Source of the DNA: JAVKBW01 sp040222995
Lineage (GTDB): Bacteria; Pseudomonadota; Alphaproteobacteria; UBA8366; Aestuariispiraceae
Direction: 5' to 3'
Assembly (NCBI GenBank): GCA_040222995.1
Contig: JAVKBW010000016.1
Coordinates: 124,001 to 188,000, forward strand
Length of the DNA stretch: 64,000 nucleotides
Position numbers and translations under genes: made by a program. The notes under the pieces are model-generated. The model worked only from the letters and a program-made list of their open reading frames with translations. It made no database searches and was not told the origin of the DNA. Below, piece by piece: positions 51,479 through 60,875 of the stretch. The number at the start of each line of letters is the position of its first letter. The stretch's first letter is position 1.

Positions 51479-52285
51479 GTGACCGAAATTGTACTCGTCG
51501 GCTGCGGAAATATGGGGTTTGCGATGTTGCAGGGCTGGCTGTCGTCGGATCCGTCGCTGTCCGTTCATGTCGTGGAACCGAATGATGACTATCGCCAGCG
51601 CGCCGCTGAAGCAGGCGCGGTCGCCGTCGCCGGTATCGAGGACCTGAAAGCCGACCGGCCGATGTTGATCATTCTGGCGGTAAAGCCGCAGGCCATGGCC
51701 GATGTGGTGCCGCCCTACAGCGTTTACGTGGAAACCGGATCGACGTTCGTTTCGATTGCCGCCGGCACGACCATCGCGACGCTGCTGACGTTGCTGGGGA
51801 AGGATGCCCCGATTATCCGATGCATGCCGAATACGCCGGCTGCGATCGGCGCGGGCATGATGGTGTGCTGCCGGAACGGGTCGGTCGGCGAGGCGGCGGT
51901 TGATCTGACCACCCGTTTGCTCTCGGCGTCGGGCGCTGTCGAATGGCTCGACGATGAAGGCCTGATGGATGCCGTGACGGCGGTGTCCGGCTCCGGCCCG
52001 GCCTATTTCTTCCACTTTGTCGAATGTCTCGCCGATGCCGGCGCGAAGGCCGGCCTGCCGCATGATGTCGCCCTGACGCTGGCCAAGCAGACGGCGATGG
52101 GGGCGGGGCGCCTGGTCGCCGAGTCGGAAGACGACCCGGCCGAACTGCGCAAAAAGGTCACCAGCCCCGGCGGTACGACAGCGGCGGCGCTGTCGGTGTT
52201 CATGGAAGACGGCAGGCTGCAGGCGCTGGTCGAGAAGGCGGTTCTGGCGGCGCGGGACCGGGGCGTCGAACTCGGCAAGGGTTAA
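51479..52285 (+). CDS. proC: Pyrroline-5-carboxylate reductase
   Basis: A 268-residue enzyme that reduces pyrroline-5-carboxylate to proline, the last step of proline synthesis. The N-terminal Rossmann motif IVLVGCGNMGFAMLQGWL, the central IIRCMPNTPAAIG and the signature AVSGSGPAYFFHFVE with LRKKVTSPGGTTAAAL are all present. Translation starts at GTG 51479 behind GGGAGA. Its stop codon shares bases with that of the convergent Lrp-type regulator (TTAA at 52282-52285). Confidence 0.95.
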   Translation: MTEIVLVGCGNMGFAMLQGWLSSDPSLSVHVVEPNDDYRQRAAEAGAVAVAGIEDLKADRPMLIILAVKPQAMADVVPPYSVYVETGSTFVSIAAGTTIATLLTLLGKDAPIIRCMPNTPAAIGAGMMVCCRNGSVGEAAVDLTTRLLSASGAVEWLDDEGLMDAVTAVSGSGPAYFFHFVECLADAGAKAGLPHDVALTLAKQTAMGAGRLVAESEDDPAELRKKVTSPGGTTAAALSVFMEDGRLQALVEKAVLAARDRGVELGKG

Positions 52286-52755
52286 AACGCCTCGTCCTTT
52301 ACGGTTTCCATGCAGACATGGGTCGAGGTGTTGGCGACATGCGGCAACGCCGAGATGGTTTCGCCCAGAATCCGCCGGTAAGTCTGAATGTCGCTGGTGC
52401 GAACCTTCATCAGATAGTCGAATGCCCCAGCGATCATGTGGCATTGTTCGATCTCGTAGACTTTCGATACCGCCTTGTTAAAGGCCGACAGCGCCGCTTC
52501 TGACGTGTCGTTCAGCTTCACCTCGACGAACGCGATATGATTTACGTCCAGCATCTCCGGGTCCAGAACAGCCCTGAATCCCTTGATATACCCTTGCGTC
52601 TGCAACCGCTTGACGCGCGCCTGGCACGGACTTTTCGACAGGCCGACAAGCTGCGCGAGATCGGTATAGGCGATGCGGCCGTCCTGGGCCAGAACCGCCA
52701 GAATGCGCTTGTCGATAGGGTCTAATTTCCCATTTTCGGTGTACTTGAAGGCCAT
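52282..52755 (-). CDS. Lrp/AsnC-family regulator, probable proline-responsive regulator of putA
   Basis: A 157-residue Lrp-type protein. The HTH is DPIDKRILAVLAQDGRIAYTDLAQLVGLSKSPCQARVKRLQ. The RAM effector domain contains IAFVEVKLNDTSEAALSAFN and CHMIAGAFDYLMKVRTSDIQTYRRIL. It is divergent from putA (128-bp spacer) and tail-to-tail with proC. This arrangement is that of PutR-type activators that switch on putA when proline is abundant. A CGTTTA dyad lies in the spacer. The link to proline is inferred from context; the family itself is clear. Confidence 0.92.
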   Translation of the reverse strand: MAFKYTENGKLDPIDKRILAVLAQDGRIAYTDLAQLVGLSKSPCQARVKRLQTQGYIKGFRAVLDPEMLDVNHIAFVEVKLNDTSEAALSAFNKAVSKVYEIEQCHMIAGAFDYLMKVRTSDIQTYRRILGETISALPHVANTSTHVCMETVKDEAF

Positions 52756-52791
52756 TGTCCTGCCTGAAATATGAAAATCAGTTAAAAATCG

Positions 52792-52810
52792 CGTTTAATC
52801 AAAATAAACG
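52792..52810. promoter_or_regulatory. CGTTTA-N7-TAAACG dyad between lrp-type gene and putA
   Basis: CGTTTA (52792-52797) and TAAACG (52805-52810) form a perfect inverted repeat with an AT-only-plus-one-C spacer. It is 37 bp from the regulator start and 73 bp from the putA start, in an AT-rich stretch. It is a plausible Lrp-type operator controlling both genes. This is a positional inference. Confidence 0.5.
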
Positions 52811-52883
52811 GGAAACACGAATTGAGTGCAAATGTTATTATGACAAAATAAAACCCCGATTACCGGTTCCAGGGAGATTCATC

Positions 52884-55800
52884 ATGTCGAACGACGACGC
52901 CCTCCGCGCAGAAATTCGCGAAAATTATCTGGCCGACGAGGCAAAGGCCGTTCGCCGTCTCATTGAGCAGGCCGATCTTTCGGTGGAAGACCGGACGGCG
53001 ATTTCCAAACGGGCCGCCGGTCTGGTGCGCGATGTCCGTGCGGTCGGCGATCTCGGGCTGATGGAAAGCTTTCTTGCCGAATACGGCCTGTCGACCAAGG
53101 AAGGCATCGCGCTGATGTGTCTCGCCGAAGCCCTGTTGCGGGTGCCGGATGCCGAAACCATCGACGAACTGATCAGCGACAAGATTTCGCCGGCTGACTG
53201 GGGCCGGCATCTCGGTCATGCCAGCTCGTCTCTGGTGAATGCCTCGACCTGGGCGCTGATGCTGACCGGCCGGGTGCTGCGGCACGACGAACCGGACAGC
53301 CTCGCCGATGTCATGCAGGCCGCCGTGCGCCGTCTGGGCGAACCGGTCATCCGGACCGCCGTTGGCCGGGCGATGCGGGAAATGGGGCGGCAGTTCGTGC
53401 TGGGCCGCAATATCGACGAAGCGATCGACCGGGCCCGCGGCATGGAAGCGAAGGGCTATACCTATTCCTATGACATGCTGGGTGAAGCAGCCCGCACCGA
53501 GGCCGATGCGCGGCGCTATCACCTATCCTACGCCACCGCGATCACCCGTCTTTCCGCGCGGTGTGAAAGCGACGATATCCGCGAAAATCCGGGTATTTCC
53601 GTTAAACTGTCGGCATTGCATCCGCGCTATGAACAATCGCAGAAGGGCAGGGTGACGACGGAACTCGTCGACCGCGCCCGCTCGCTCGCGATGCTGGCGA
53701 AAAGCGCCAATATGGGCTTCAACATCGACGCCGAGGAAGCCGACCGGCTAGACCTGTCGCTCGACGTTATCGAAGCGATCGTTTCATCGCCGGCCCTGGC
53801 CGGGTGGGACGGGTTCGGCATCGTCGTCCAGGCGTTCGGCCAGCGCGCTTCCTTTGTGCTGGACTGGATTTACGATCTGGCGAAACGGCTCAACCGGCGC
53901 TTCATGGTGCGGCTGGTCAAGGGCGCGTACTGGGATACGGAAGTCAAACGGGCGCAGGTTCTGGGCCTGAACGGGTTTCCCGTCTTCACCCGCAAGGCGA
54001 ATACCGATGTGTCCTATATCTCCTGCGCCCGCAAGCTGTTGCAGATGAACGACCGCATTTACCCGCAATTTGCAACCCACAACGCGCATACGGTGGAAGC
54101 TGTGCTGCATATGGCGGGCGAAAACGAGAACTTCGAATTCCAGCGTCTGCACGGCATGGGCGAAGCCCTGCATCAGGCGGTCAGGAAACGCGACAAGCGC
54201 CGCTGCCGTATCTATGCCCCGGTCGGCCGGCACCAGGATCTGCTGGCCTATCTTGTGCGCCGCTTGCTGGAAAACGGGGCGAACAGCTCCTTCGTCAACC
54301 AGATCGTCAACGAGAAGGTGACCCCGGAAGAAATCGCCGCCGACCCGATTACCCATGTTGAAAGCTTCGGTTCGGCGATCACCAATCCGGCGATCGTCAG
54401 GCCCGCCGCCCTGTTCGGCAAGCAGCGCCGAAATGCCAAAGGATGGGATATCACCGATCCGGTCGAAATTCGCGAAATCGACGAATCCCGGCATCCGTTC
54501 GAAGCCGTCGTGTGGGAAGCTTTCCCGATTGTCGACGGCAAACCCGTTGTTTCCGGCAAGCCGGCGACGGCTCTTAATCCGTCCGACCATTCGGACACGG
54601 TCGGCGCCGTGCATAACGGCGATCCAAAAACGGTGGATGCCGCCTTCACCGCCGCGGGAAAAGCCTGGAAGGACTGGAACGCCCTGCCGGCGGTCGATCG
54701 CGGCGCGGTGCTGTTGCGGATTGCCGATCTGTACGAAGAGAACGCGCCTGAACTGATGGCGCTCGCGGCGCGCGAAGCCGGGAAAACCTGGCTGGATGCG
54801 GTCGGCGAGATTCGCGAGGCGGTCGATTTCTGCCGCTTTTATGCGCTGGAAGCGGTGCGCTATAAAAAGGAAACGAAGCAGGATGCGCGCGGCATTTTCG
54901 TCTGCGTCTCGCCCTGGAATTTTCCGCTGGCGATCTTCACCGGGCAGATTACGGCGGCCCTTGCCGCCGGCAACGCGGTCATCGCCAAACCGGCGGAACA
55001 GACGCCGTTGCTGGCGACCCGCGCGGTTCAACTGATGCATGACGCCGGCGTGCCGGGCGGGGTTCTGAACCTTATCCCGGGTGACGGTGCGACCGTCGGC
55101 GCGGCCCTGACCGGCGACCCGAGGGTCGATGGCATCTGCTTCACCGGATCGACCGACACGGCGATGATGATCCACAATGCCGTCGCCACGAAAGGCAAGC
55201 CGGATACGGCGCTGATCGCCGAGACCGGCGGCCTGAATGCCATGATTGTGGATTCTACCGCGCTGCCAGAGCAGGCGGTGCGCGATATCCTGGCTTCCGC
55301 TTTCCAGAGCGCCGGCCAGCGCTGTTCGGCGCTGCGCATGCTGTACATTCAGGAAGACGTCATAGACCGCACGCTTGAAATGCTGTTCGGCGCGATGGAT
55401 GAATTGCGGATCGGCGTGCCCTGGGACCTGTCCACCGATATCGGTCCGGTCATCGATGAAGAGGCACAGGAAAAAATCGTCAATCACTGCGAGAAGTTCG
55501 AATCGAGCGGAAACCTGCTCAAGAAACTGCCGGTGCCGGATCATCTGAAGGGCACCTATGTATCGCCGGCGGTAATCCGTGTGAATGGTATTGAAGATCT
55601 GCAAGAGGAGATTTTCGGTCCCGTTCTGCATATCGCAACTTTCGGGGCGGAAAAACTGAATGACGTGATCGCCGCGGTCAACGCTACCGGATACGGTCTT
55701 ACGTTCGGTCTCCATACGCGGGTCGATAACCGCGTGCAGCTAGTCACCGACCGGGTGAATGTCGGCAACCTGTATGTGAACAGAAACCAGATCGGGGCGA

Positions 55801-56507
55801 TTGTCGGCTCGCAGCCCTTCGGTGGCGCCGGGCTGTCCGGCACCGGGCCGAAAGCGGGCGGGCCACACTATCTCGGCGGGTTCCTGTCGCCCGCCAAGAG
55901 CGAAGAAAAAACCGCAGCGCATAAAGCGGGTGCCGATTTGGCGTCGGCGCGGAAATCCCTGTCGCGGCCGGCGACGGCGTGGAAGCTGAACGTCAACCGT
56001 CTGGTCGCACTGGAAAAGGCGCTGTCCGGCCGGAAGGATCTGATCGAGGCGGCGCGGGAAATCGACGGTCTGGTAAAGACCGACGGCGAACTGCCGGGCC
56101 CGACCGGCGAAAGCAACAGGCTCAGCCTTCATCCGCGCGGCGATATTGTCTGTCTCGGCAGCGCCCTCGGCGTTGTGCGGTCACTGGCGGCCGGTAATGC
56201 GGTGATCGCCGTCGATGTCGATCCAGACCTGATCAAGGCATTGGCGAAAGCGGGCGCGCCGGTTGCCGCCGCGGATATGAAAGGCCCGGACGATCTGACC
56301 GATTTGCCCGGTCTGGCGGCGGTCATTTCGACATCGGACCGGGATGACGCGCAGGCTCTGCGGCAGGCCCTGGCGAAACGAAGCGGGCCGATCACGGCGC
56401 TGCTGACGCCGACCTGCACTGCCGGGATGCTGTTCCACGAAAAGGTTCTGTGCATCGACACGACAGCGGCCGGCGGCAATGCCAGCCTGCTCGCGGCGGT
56501 CGCATAG
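52884..56507 (+). CDS. putA: Bifunctional proline dehydrogenase / P5C dehydrogenase
   Basis: A 1207-residue enzyme oxidising proline to glutamate in two steps. The N-terminal proline dehydrogenase half shows ENPGISVKLSALHPRYE, VKGAYWDTEVKRAQ, the FAD-site IYPQFATHNAHT and a C-terminal RLLENGANSSFV. The aldehyde dehydrogenase half shows VSPWNFPLAIFTGQITAALAAG, AETGGLNAMIVDS (catalytic Glu) and SAGQRCSALRML (catalytic Cys). A C-terminal extension of about 130 residues ends RSLAAGNAVIAVDVD-type sequence. The ATG at 52884 follows AGGGAG. No ribbon-helix-helix DNA-binding domain is present, so regulation falls to the divergent Lrp-type gene. Confidence 0.96.
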   Translation: MSNDDALRAEIRENYLADEAKAVRRLIEQADLSVEDRTAISKRAAGLVRDVRAVGDLGLMESFLAEYGLSTKEGIALMCLAEALLRVPDAETIDELISDKISPADWGRHLGHASSSLVNASTWALMLTGRVLRHDEPDSLADVMQAAVRRLGEPVIRTAVGRAMREMGRQFVLGRNIDEAIDRARGMEAKGYTYSYDMLGEAARTEADARRYHLSYATAITRLSARCESDDIRENPGISVKLSALHPRYEQSQKGRVTTELVDRARSLAMLAKSANMGFNIDAEEADRLDLSLDVIEAIVSSPALAGWDGFGIVVQAFGQRASFVLDWIYDLAKRLNRRFMVRLVKGAYWDTEVKRAQVLGLNGFPVFTRKANTDVSYISCARKLLQMNDRIYPQFATHNAHTVEAVLHMAGENENFEFQRLHGMGEALHQAVRKRDKRRCRIYAPVGRHQDLLAYLVRRLLENGANSSFVNQIVNEKVTPEEIAADPITHVESFGSAITNPAIVRPAALFGKQRRNAKGWDITDPVEIREIDESRHPFEAVVWEAFPIVDGKPVVSGKPATALNPSDHSDTVGAVHNGDPKTVDAAFTAAGKAWKDWNALPAVDRGAVLLRIADLYEENAPELMALAAREAGKTWLDAVGEIREAVDFCRFYALEAVRYKKETKQDARGIFVCVSPWNFPLAIFTGQITAALAAGNAVIAKPAEQTPLLATRAVQLMHDAGVPGGVLNLIPGDGATVGAALTGDPRVDGICFTGSTDTAMMIHNAVATKGKPDTALIAETGGLNAMIVDSTALPEQAVRDILASAFQSAGQRCSALRMLYIQEDVIDRTLEMLFGAMDELRIGVPWDLSTDIGPVIDEEAQEKIVNHCEKFESSGNLLKKLPVPDHLKGTYVSPAVIRVNGIEDLQEEIFGPVLHIATFGAEKLNDVIAAVNATGYGLTFGLHTRVDNRVQLVTDRVNVGNLYVNRNQIGAIVGSQPFGGAGLSGTGPKAGGPHYLGGFLSPAKSEEKTAAHKAGADLASARKSLSRPATAWKLNVNRLVALEKALSGRKDLIEAAREIDGLVKTDGELPGPTGESNRLSLHPRGDIVCLGSALGVVRSLAAGNAVIAVDVDPDLIKALAKAGAPVAAADMKGPDDLTDLPGLAAVISTSDRDDAQALRQALAKRSGPITALLTPTCTAGMLFHEKVLCIDTTAAGGNASLLAAVA

Positions 56508-56511
56508 ACGG

Positions 56512-56955
56512 TCAGGCTTCCCAGTCCGTCATACGGAGGTTCTGGAACGCCTCCGGCGACAGGATCGGTACGTCGGGGCTGGGCGTGTAATAATCGCCGG
56601 CATCCTCAGTGAAGATCTGCGCCACCATCTTGAGGCCGGTCGGCTGGTCCAGCGTACCGGCGAAAATCGATGTCCGGTCACTGTCGAGCCGCTTGTAAAA
56701 CAGATTGCTGCCGCACGACGCGCAGAACGCCCGTTTCGCGAAATCCGACGAGGCGAACCATGTCAGCTTCCCGTTCGGGTCGTCGATTGTCATGTCGCTG
56801 TCGCGGGTCGATGTCGCCGCGACATGATAGCCGCTGGTTTTCTGGCACATCCGGCAGTGGCAGGCGACCACGGGCCGCAACGCCCCCTTTGCACCGTAGC
56901 GAACGGCGCCGCAAAGGCAGCCGCCGCTGTGTTCACTGGCTTCTGGTTGCATCAT
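56512..56955 (-). CDS. GFA-family (CENP-V/GFA) zinc-binding protein
   Basis: A 147-residue protein with the zinc-binding cysteines of the glutathione-dependent formaldehyde-activating family: GGCLCGAVRYGA, CHCRMCQKTSGYH and FCASCGSNLFYK. Most members are not true formaldehyde-activating enzymes and have unknown substrates, so the name should be read as a fold label. It ends 4 bp from putA in convergent orientation. The divergent or upstream neighbour on the same strand is an EamA transporter. Confidence 0.9.
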   Translation of the reverse strand: MMQPEASEHSGGCLCGAVRYGAKGALRPVVACHCRMCQKTSGYHVAATSTRDSDMTIDDPNGKLTWFASSDFAKRAFCASCGSNLFYKRLDSDRTSIFAGTLDQPTGLKMVAQIFTEDAGDYYTPSPDVPILSPEAFQNLRMTDWEA

Positions 56956-56985
56956 GATTTTCTCGTGTCCTGCGTGTTTTTTACA

Positions 56986-57915
56986 TCAGGTGGGTGCGGG
57001 AAACTGCTCGGGATTACCGGCAGCAGGTTCCAGTGAACGGTTCAACGTGACCTCTACAATTCCCGCGATAACGATAAGGGTTGCTCCCGTTGCCTCCCGC
57101 CAACCGAATGGTTCTTCGGTCAAGAGCGCTGCGCTGATAACACCGATGACAAGTTCCGAAAGGATCAGAATTCCGAAAATGCCGGTTCCAATTTGTTGTG
57201 GCGCCCAGAAGATCACGGCAGTGGTTGGCAGAACGAACAACAGAGATATTCCGACCAAAAGCGGTAAACTTTCCATTGCGGTATCAAATGTTGGCATGGC
57301 GCCGATGGACCCTGCCAGTATAGGAAACTGACAGGCAGACGAAATCAGTGCGAATACAATCACGATGAACAGTAGCGGAAAGACGCCTTGAGGCTTTTCG
57401 ATCTCGGTTCGTGCGGCTCCCGCTGCAATGAGAAGTCCTCCAAGAAGCGCGAACCAGTCACCGAGATGCACTGGCACCGGTACTCCCAAATCAAGTCCGA
57501 CGGCGACCCAGACACCCAGCATGGCCAGCACGATGCTCGCCGCACGCGGCCAGCCCGGACGCCGTTTCAGGAAAACCATCTCAATCAGCGTGGCCCAAAG
57601 CGGGGTCATATAGAAGAATACGAGCGCCCGAACGACCTCGGTAGCGAGGAAGGAATTGGCATAGAATATTGCACCGCTGCCGAGCAGAAGACCGCATGCC
57701 CAATGCCGCAGTCCGATTTGCTTTCCCTTCGCTAGCCGCCAAATTGCCATCGGCGCCATGACTAAAATCGATATGATGTACTGCGCGATCGTTCCCCAGC
57801 CGCCTGTCATACCGGCATCCAGCAGCATGCGCTGAGGCAACCAGTAAAGACCCCAAAATCCGGCTGCGACGAAAACAGTCAGACAAATCAGAATGAAATG
57901 TGAATGACGCGGCAA
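56986..57915 (-). CDS. EamA-family (DMT superfamily) transporter
   Basis: A 309-residue inner-membrane protein with ten predicted helices in two halves, each an EamA repeat. Recognisable are the first-half end FYANSFLATEVVRALVFFYMTPLWATLIEMVFLKRRPGW and the second-half FWAPQQIGTGIFGILILSELVIGVISAALLTEEPFGWREATG. These are family-typical, including the conserved TEE/PFG turn. Such proteins export amino acids, nucleosides or other metabolites. The substrate is unknown. The 296 bases upstream (57916-58211) contain no gene I can support. Confidence 0.9.
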   Translation of the reverse strand: MPRHSHFILICLTVFVAAGFWGLYWLPQRMLLDAGMTGGWGTIAQYIISILVMAPMAIWRLAKGKQIGLRHWACGLLLGSGAIFYANSFLATEVVRALVFFYMTPLWATLIEMVFLKRRPGWPRAASIVLAMLGVWVAVGLDLGVPVPVHLGDWFALLGGLLIAAGAARTEIEKPQGVFPLLFIVIVFALISSACQFPILAGSIGAMPTFDTAMESLPLLVGISLLFVLPTTAVIFWAPQQIGTGIFGILILSELVIGVISAALLTEEPFGWREATGATLIVIAGIVEVTLNRSLEPAAGNPEQFPAPT

Positions 57916-58211
57916 CGCAGGGACTCCGCTTAATCTTTAGTTTTCAGAAGCTGTAAAAATCCGGTTACCGGGTAGATCGGTACAGGGAATGTGCAGGTCC
58001 GATCACAGAACGGGCAAGCGATGATTTCTGTATCGGTTGTTAGCTGGTCTAAAGAACCAGTCTGACGGATTGCGGTTAGCGGACAGTATGGTATTCGCAT
58101 AAAGCAGAAAGAATTGAGGCCTGACTAACCGGTCCCGCCGGTTTACGCTATGGTCGCCTGTGGAAACCCGGATTGATAAAAGCTTTTCGAAACAAGGACG
58201 CCCGGACATAA

Positions 58212-58979
58212 ATGATCGGACTTTTACATCGACTATCGGTTTTCGCCGCTGTTCTCGTGGCTTCTTTTTTGGGCGGCTTCGCGGCGGATGCGGGTGACGT
58301 CAGGGTCGCCGTGGCGGCGAATTTCGCCGGCGCGCTGGAGGAAATCGCCGGCAGGTTTTCCAGCGAAACCGGAAACGACGTACTGATCAGCATCGGTTCC
58401 ACGGGATTGCTGTACACGCAGATTACGCAGGGCGCCCCGTTCGATGTCTTTCTCGCTGCGGATCAAGCCAGACCGGAACGTCTGGTTGATGAAGGCTATG
58501 CGGACCCGTCCAGCCGGTTCACCTACGCGGTCGGCCGGCTGGTTCTCTACAGCGCAAAGCCGGGTCTGTTCGACGATATCGGCATTCTGGAAGCCGGCGA
58601 CATCGACAGACTGGCGATGGCCAACCCGAAAACGGCCCCCTATGGAAAGGCGGCGGAGGAAACGCTGAAAGCCTATGGTCTGTTTGACGCCTTCGCCGGC
58701 CGGATCGTGCAGGGGGCGAATATCGGACAGACCTACCAGTATGTCGCCACAGGCAATGTCGATCTCGGGTTCGTGGCGTTGTCGCAGGTCGCCCGGCATC
58801 GCGAAGGCTCCCGCTGGATCGTGCCGTCCGACAAACACGGCGTACTGGCGCAGGACGCCGTGCTGCTGGAAACCGGAAAGGAAAACCCCGCCGCCCTCGA
58901 TTTCCTGACCTATCTACGCGCACCGGAGTCGGTTCTGCTGATCGAATCCTGGGGCTATGAAGCGCCGGCGGGATCGTAG
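58212..58979 (+). CDS. modA: Molybdate ABC transporter, substrate-binding protein
   Basis: A 255-residue periplasmic protein binding molybdate (or tungstate). The signal peptide runs to about residue 28. The mature part begins DVRVAVAANFAGALEEIAGRF and contains GSTGLLYTQITQGAPFDVFLAADQARPERL, QTYQYVATGNVDLGFVALSQ and the C-terminal LDFLTYLRAPES of the ModA family. It opens modABC and is separated by 2 bp from modB. Confidence 0.94.
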   Translation: MIGLLHRLSVFAAVLVASFLGGFAADAGDVRVAVAANFAGALEEIAGRFSSETGNDVLISIGSTGLLYTQITQGAPFDVFLAADQARPERLVDEGYADPSSRFTYAVGRLVLYSAKPGLFDDIGILEAGDIDRLAMANPKTAPYGKAAEETLKAYGLFDAFAGRIVQGANIGQTYQYVATGNVDLGFVALSQVARHREGSRWIVPSDKHGVLAQDAVLLETGKENPAALDFLTYLRAPESVLLIESWGYEAPAGS

Positions 58980-58981
58980 CC

Positions 58982-59671
58982 TTGGAGTCGATCAATGCCG
59001 CCGAATTGTGGACGACTGTCCGACTGACGCTGGAACTGGCGGCCCTGTCGACGATTGCATTGCTGATTGTCGGAACGCCAATCGCCTGGTGGCTGGCCCG
59101 GTCCGACTGGCGCTGGAAAGAGGTGGTTGCGGCAATTGTCGCGATGCCGCTGGTTCTGCCGCCGACCGTGCTGGGTTTCTATCTGCTGATCGCACTCGGC
59201 CCCGATGGGCCGGGCGGGGCGGTTGCGGGTCTGTACGGCGCGAAGTCGATGGGGTTCACGTTCGAAGGTCTGGTGATCGGGTCGATAGTCTATTCGTTGC
59301 CCTTCGTCGTGCAGCCGGTTCGCAACGCCTTCCAGGCGATCGGCGACCGGCCTCTGGAAGTTGCGTCGACCTTGCGGGCATCGCCCTGGGCCGCGTTCTG
59401 GACGGTTGCTGTGCCGATGGCCCGGCCCGGATTCGTGACCGGCGCGGTTCTGGGTTTTGCCCATACGATTGGCGAATTCGGCGTCGTGCTGATGATCGGC
59501 GGGTCGATCCCGGGCGAAACCAAGGTTCTTTCCGTGACGATCTACGAGCTGGTCGAAACCCTGCGCTGGACCGAAGCGCACATTCTTGCAGGCGGCATGC
59601 TGGTGTTCTCCTTCGCGGTCATTCTCGGCATGATCCTGCTGGAAAAGCGGATCGGGCGGGGGGTCAAATGA
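58982..59671 (+). CDS. modB: Molybdate ABC transporter, permease
   Basis: A 229-residue permease with about five or six membrane segments. It shows LAALSTIALLIVGTPIAWWLARS, MPLVLPPTVLGFYLL and the EAA-type loop VASTLRASPWAAFWTVAVPMARPGFVTGAVL of ModB. The start is TTG at 58982, 2 bp after modA, which is an unusual initiation codon; no in-frame ATG serves better. The stop overlaps the modC ATG (ATGA). Confidence 0.94.
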   Translation: MESINAAELWTTVRLTLELAALSTIALLIVGTPIAWWLARSDWRWKEVVAAIVAMPLVLPPTVLGFYLLIALGPDGPGGAVAGLYGAKSMGFTFEGLVIGSIVYSLPFVVQPVRNAFQAIGDRPLEVASTLRASPWAAFWTVAVPMARPGFVTGAVLGFAHTIGEFGVVLMIGGSIPGETKVLSVTIYELVETLRWTEAHILAGGMLVFSFAVILGMILLEKRIGRGVK

Positions 59672-60789
59672 CGCAAGGTCCGGACATGCTGCAAGGCGCC
59701 TTCAAAGGATCGCTGGGGTCGTTTTCCCTTGATGTCGATATCGGCATGCCGATGCGCGGCGTGACCGCCCTGTTCGGCCCGTCGGGCAGCGGCAAGACGA
59801 CAATCCTGCGATGCGTCGCCGGGCTTTCCCGCATGGCCGGCCGGCTGACCGTCGGCGGTGCGGTCTGGCAGGACGATGCCAGCCGTGTTTTCACCAAACC
59901 GCATAGGCGCGCCATCGGCTATGTCTTTCAGGAAGCCAGTCTGTTTCCGCATCTGTCGGTGCGTCAGAACATGCTGTACGCCGCGAAACGCAAACCGGCC
60001 GGCGAGGCGTCCAATGGCCTGGCCTTCGACGATGTTGTCGATCTGCTGGGGGCCGGCGATCTGCTTGACCGGGATACATCGAGCCTGTCCGGCGGCGAAC
60101 GGCAGCGGGTCGCCATCGGACGCGCCCTGCTGTCGCAGCCGCGCGTGCTGCTGATGGACGAACCGCTATCCGCCCTGGACCGGGGCGCGAAGGATGAAAT
60201 TCTGCCTTATCTGGAATCGCTGCATGAAACGCTGGACGTACCGATCCTGTATGTCAGCCATGATATCGGCGAAGCCTCGCGCCTTGCCGACCGGATGATC
60301 GTTCTGTCGAAAGGCCGGGTCGCGGCGGAGGGGACCATCGACGATGTGTTGCAGCGGCTCGACCTTCGGCCCGAAACGGGCCGGTTCGAGGCCGGCGTCA
60401 TCCTGCGCGCCCGCGTGGTGTCGAACGATGCGGCATTCCTGACGACGGAACTGGACCTGCAGGGCCAGACACTGACCATTCCGGGCACAGACCTTCCAAT
60501 CGGTCAGGAAATCCGCCTGCGTATTCGCGCCCGCGATGTCGCCGTCGCCACGGAACGGCCGACCGCCATCAGCTTCCGGAACATCCTGTCAGGCGCCATC
60601 GATGAAATCGTCGAGGAGCAGGATAGCGCCTTTGCGGAGATGCTGATCGACGTGGGTGGCCCGAGACTTCGCGCGCGGATCACACGGGACGCCCTGGCCG
60701 AACTGCAGTTACGGGTCGGGATGCCGGTTTATGCATTGATCAAGTCGGTTTCGTTCGACCGGCGGGCGATGATCGCGGTGCGCGGGTAA
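59668..60789 (+). CDS. modC: Molybdate ABC transporter, ATP-binding protein
   Basis: A 373-residue ATPase. Walker A is LFGPSGSGKTTILRCVAG, the signature LSGGERQRVAIGRAL and Walker B VLLMDEPLSALD, followed by VLYVSHD-type His. The C-terminal TOBE (mop) domain, about residues 290-370, shows LRIRARDVAVATERPTAIS and MPVYALIKSVSFDRRAM and is the regulatory molybdate-binding part of ModC. The start ATG at 59668 overlaps the modB stop. An in-frame reading frame extends far upstream through modB but is a shadow. Confidence 0.94.
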   Translation: MTQGPDMLQGAFKGSLGSFSLDVDIGMPMRGVTALFGPSGSGKTTILRCVAGLSRMAGRLTVGGAVWQDDASRVFTKPHRRAIGYVFQEASLFPHLSVRQNMLYAAKRKPAGEASNGLAFDDVVDLLGAGDLLDRDTSSLSGGERQRVAIGRALLSQPRVLLMDEPLSALDRGAKDEILPYLESLHETLDVPILYVSHDIGEASRLADRMIVLSKGRVAAEGTIDDVLQRLDLRPETGRFEAGVILRARVVSNDAAFLTTELDLQGQTLTIPGTDLPIGQEIRLRIRARDVAVATERPTAISFRNILSGAIDEIVEEQDSAFAEMLIDVGGPRLRARITRDALAELQLRVGMPVYALIKSVSFDRRAMIAVRG

Positions 60790-60875
60790 CGGGGCCTTCA
60801 CGCTAAGTTTAGGGCAGCCATCGCCAATATCCGATATGATCCGTCACCGGAGATGACGCTTCAGGAGAAGGCCGG

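Noticed and set aside
53784..55715. Long minus-strand open frame (about 643 codons) inside putA
   Set aside because: Antisense shadow of the catalytic regions of putA, with no recognisable domain.
58957..59667. In-frame upstream extension of modC through modB
   Set aside because: The extension is Arg/Gly/Asp-rich and overlaps modB entirely; modC starts normally at 59668.
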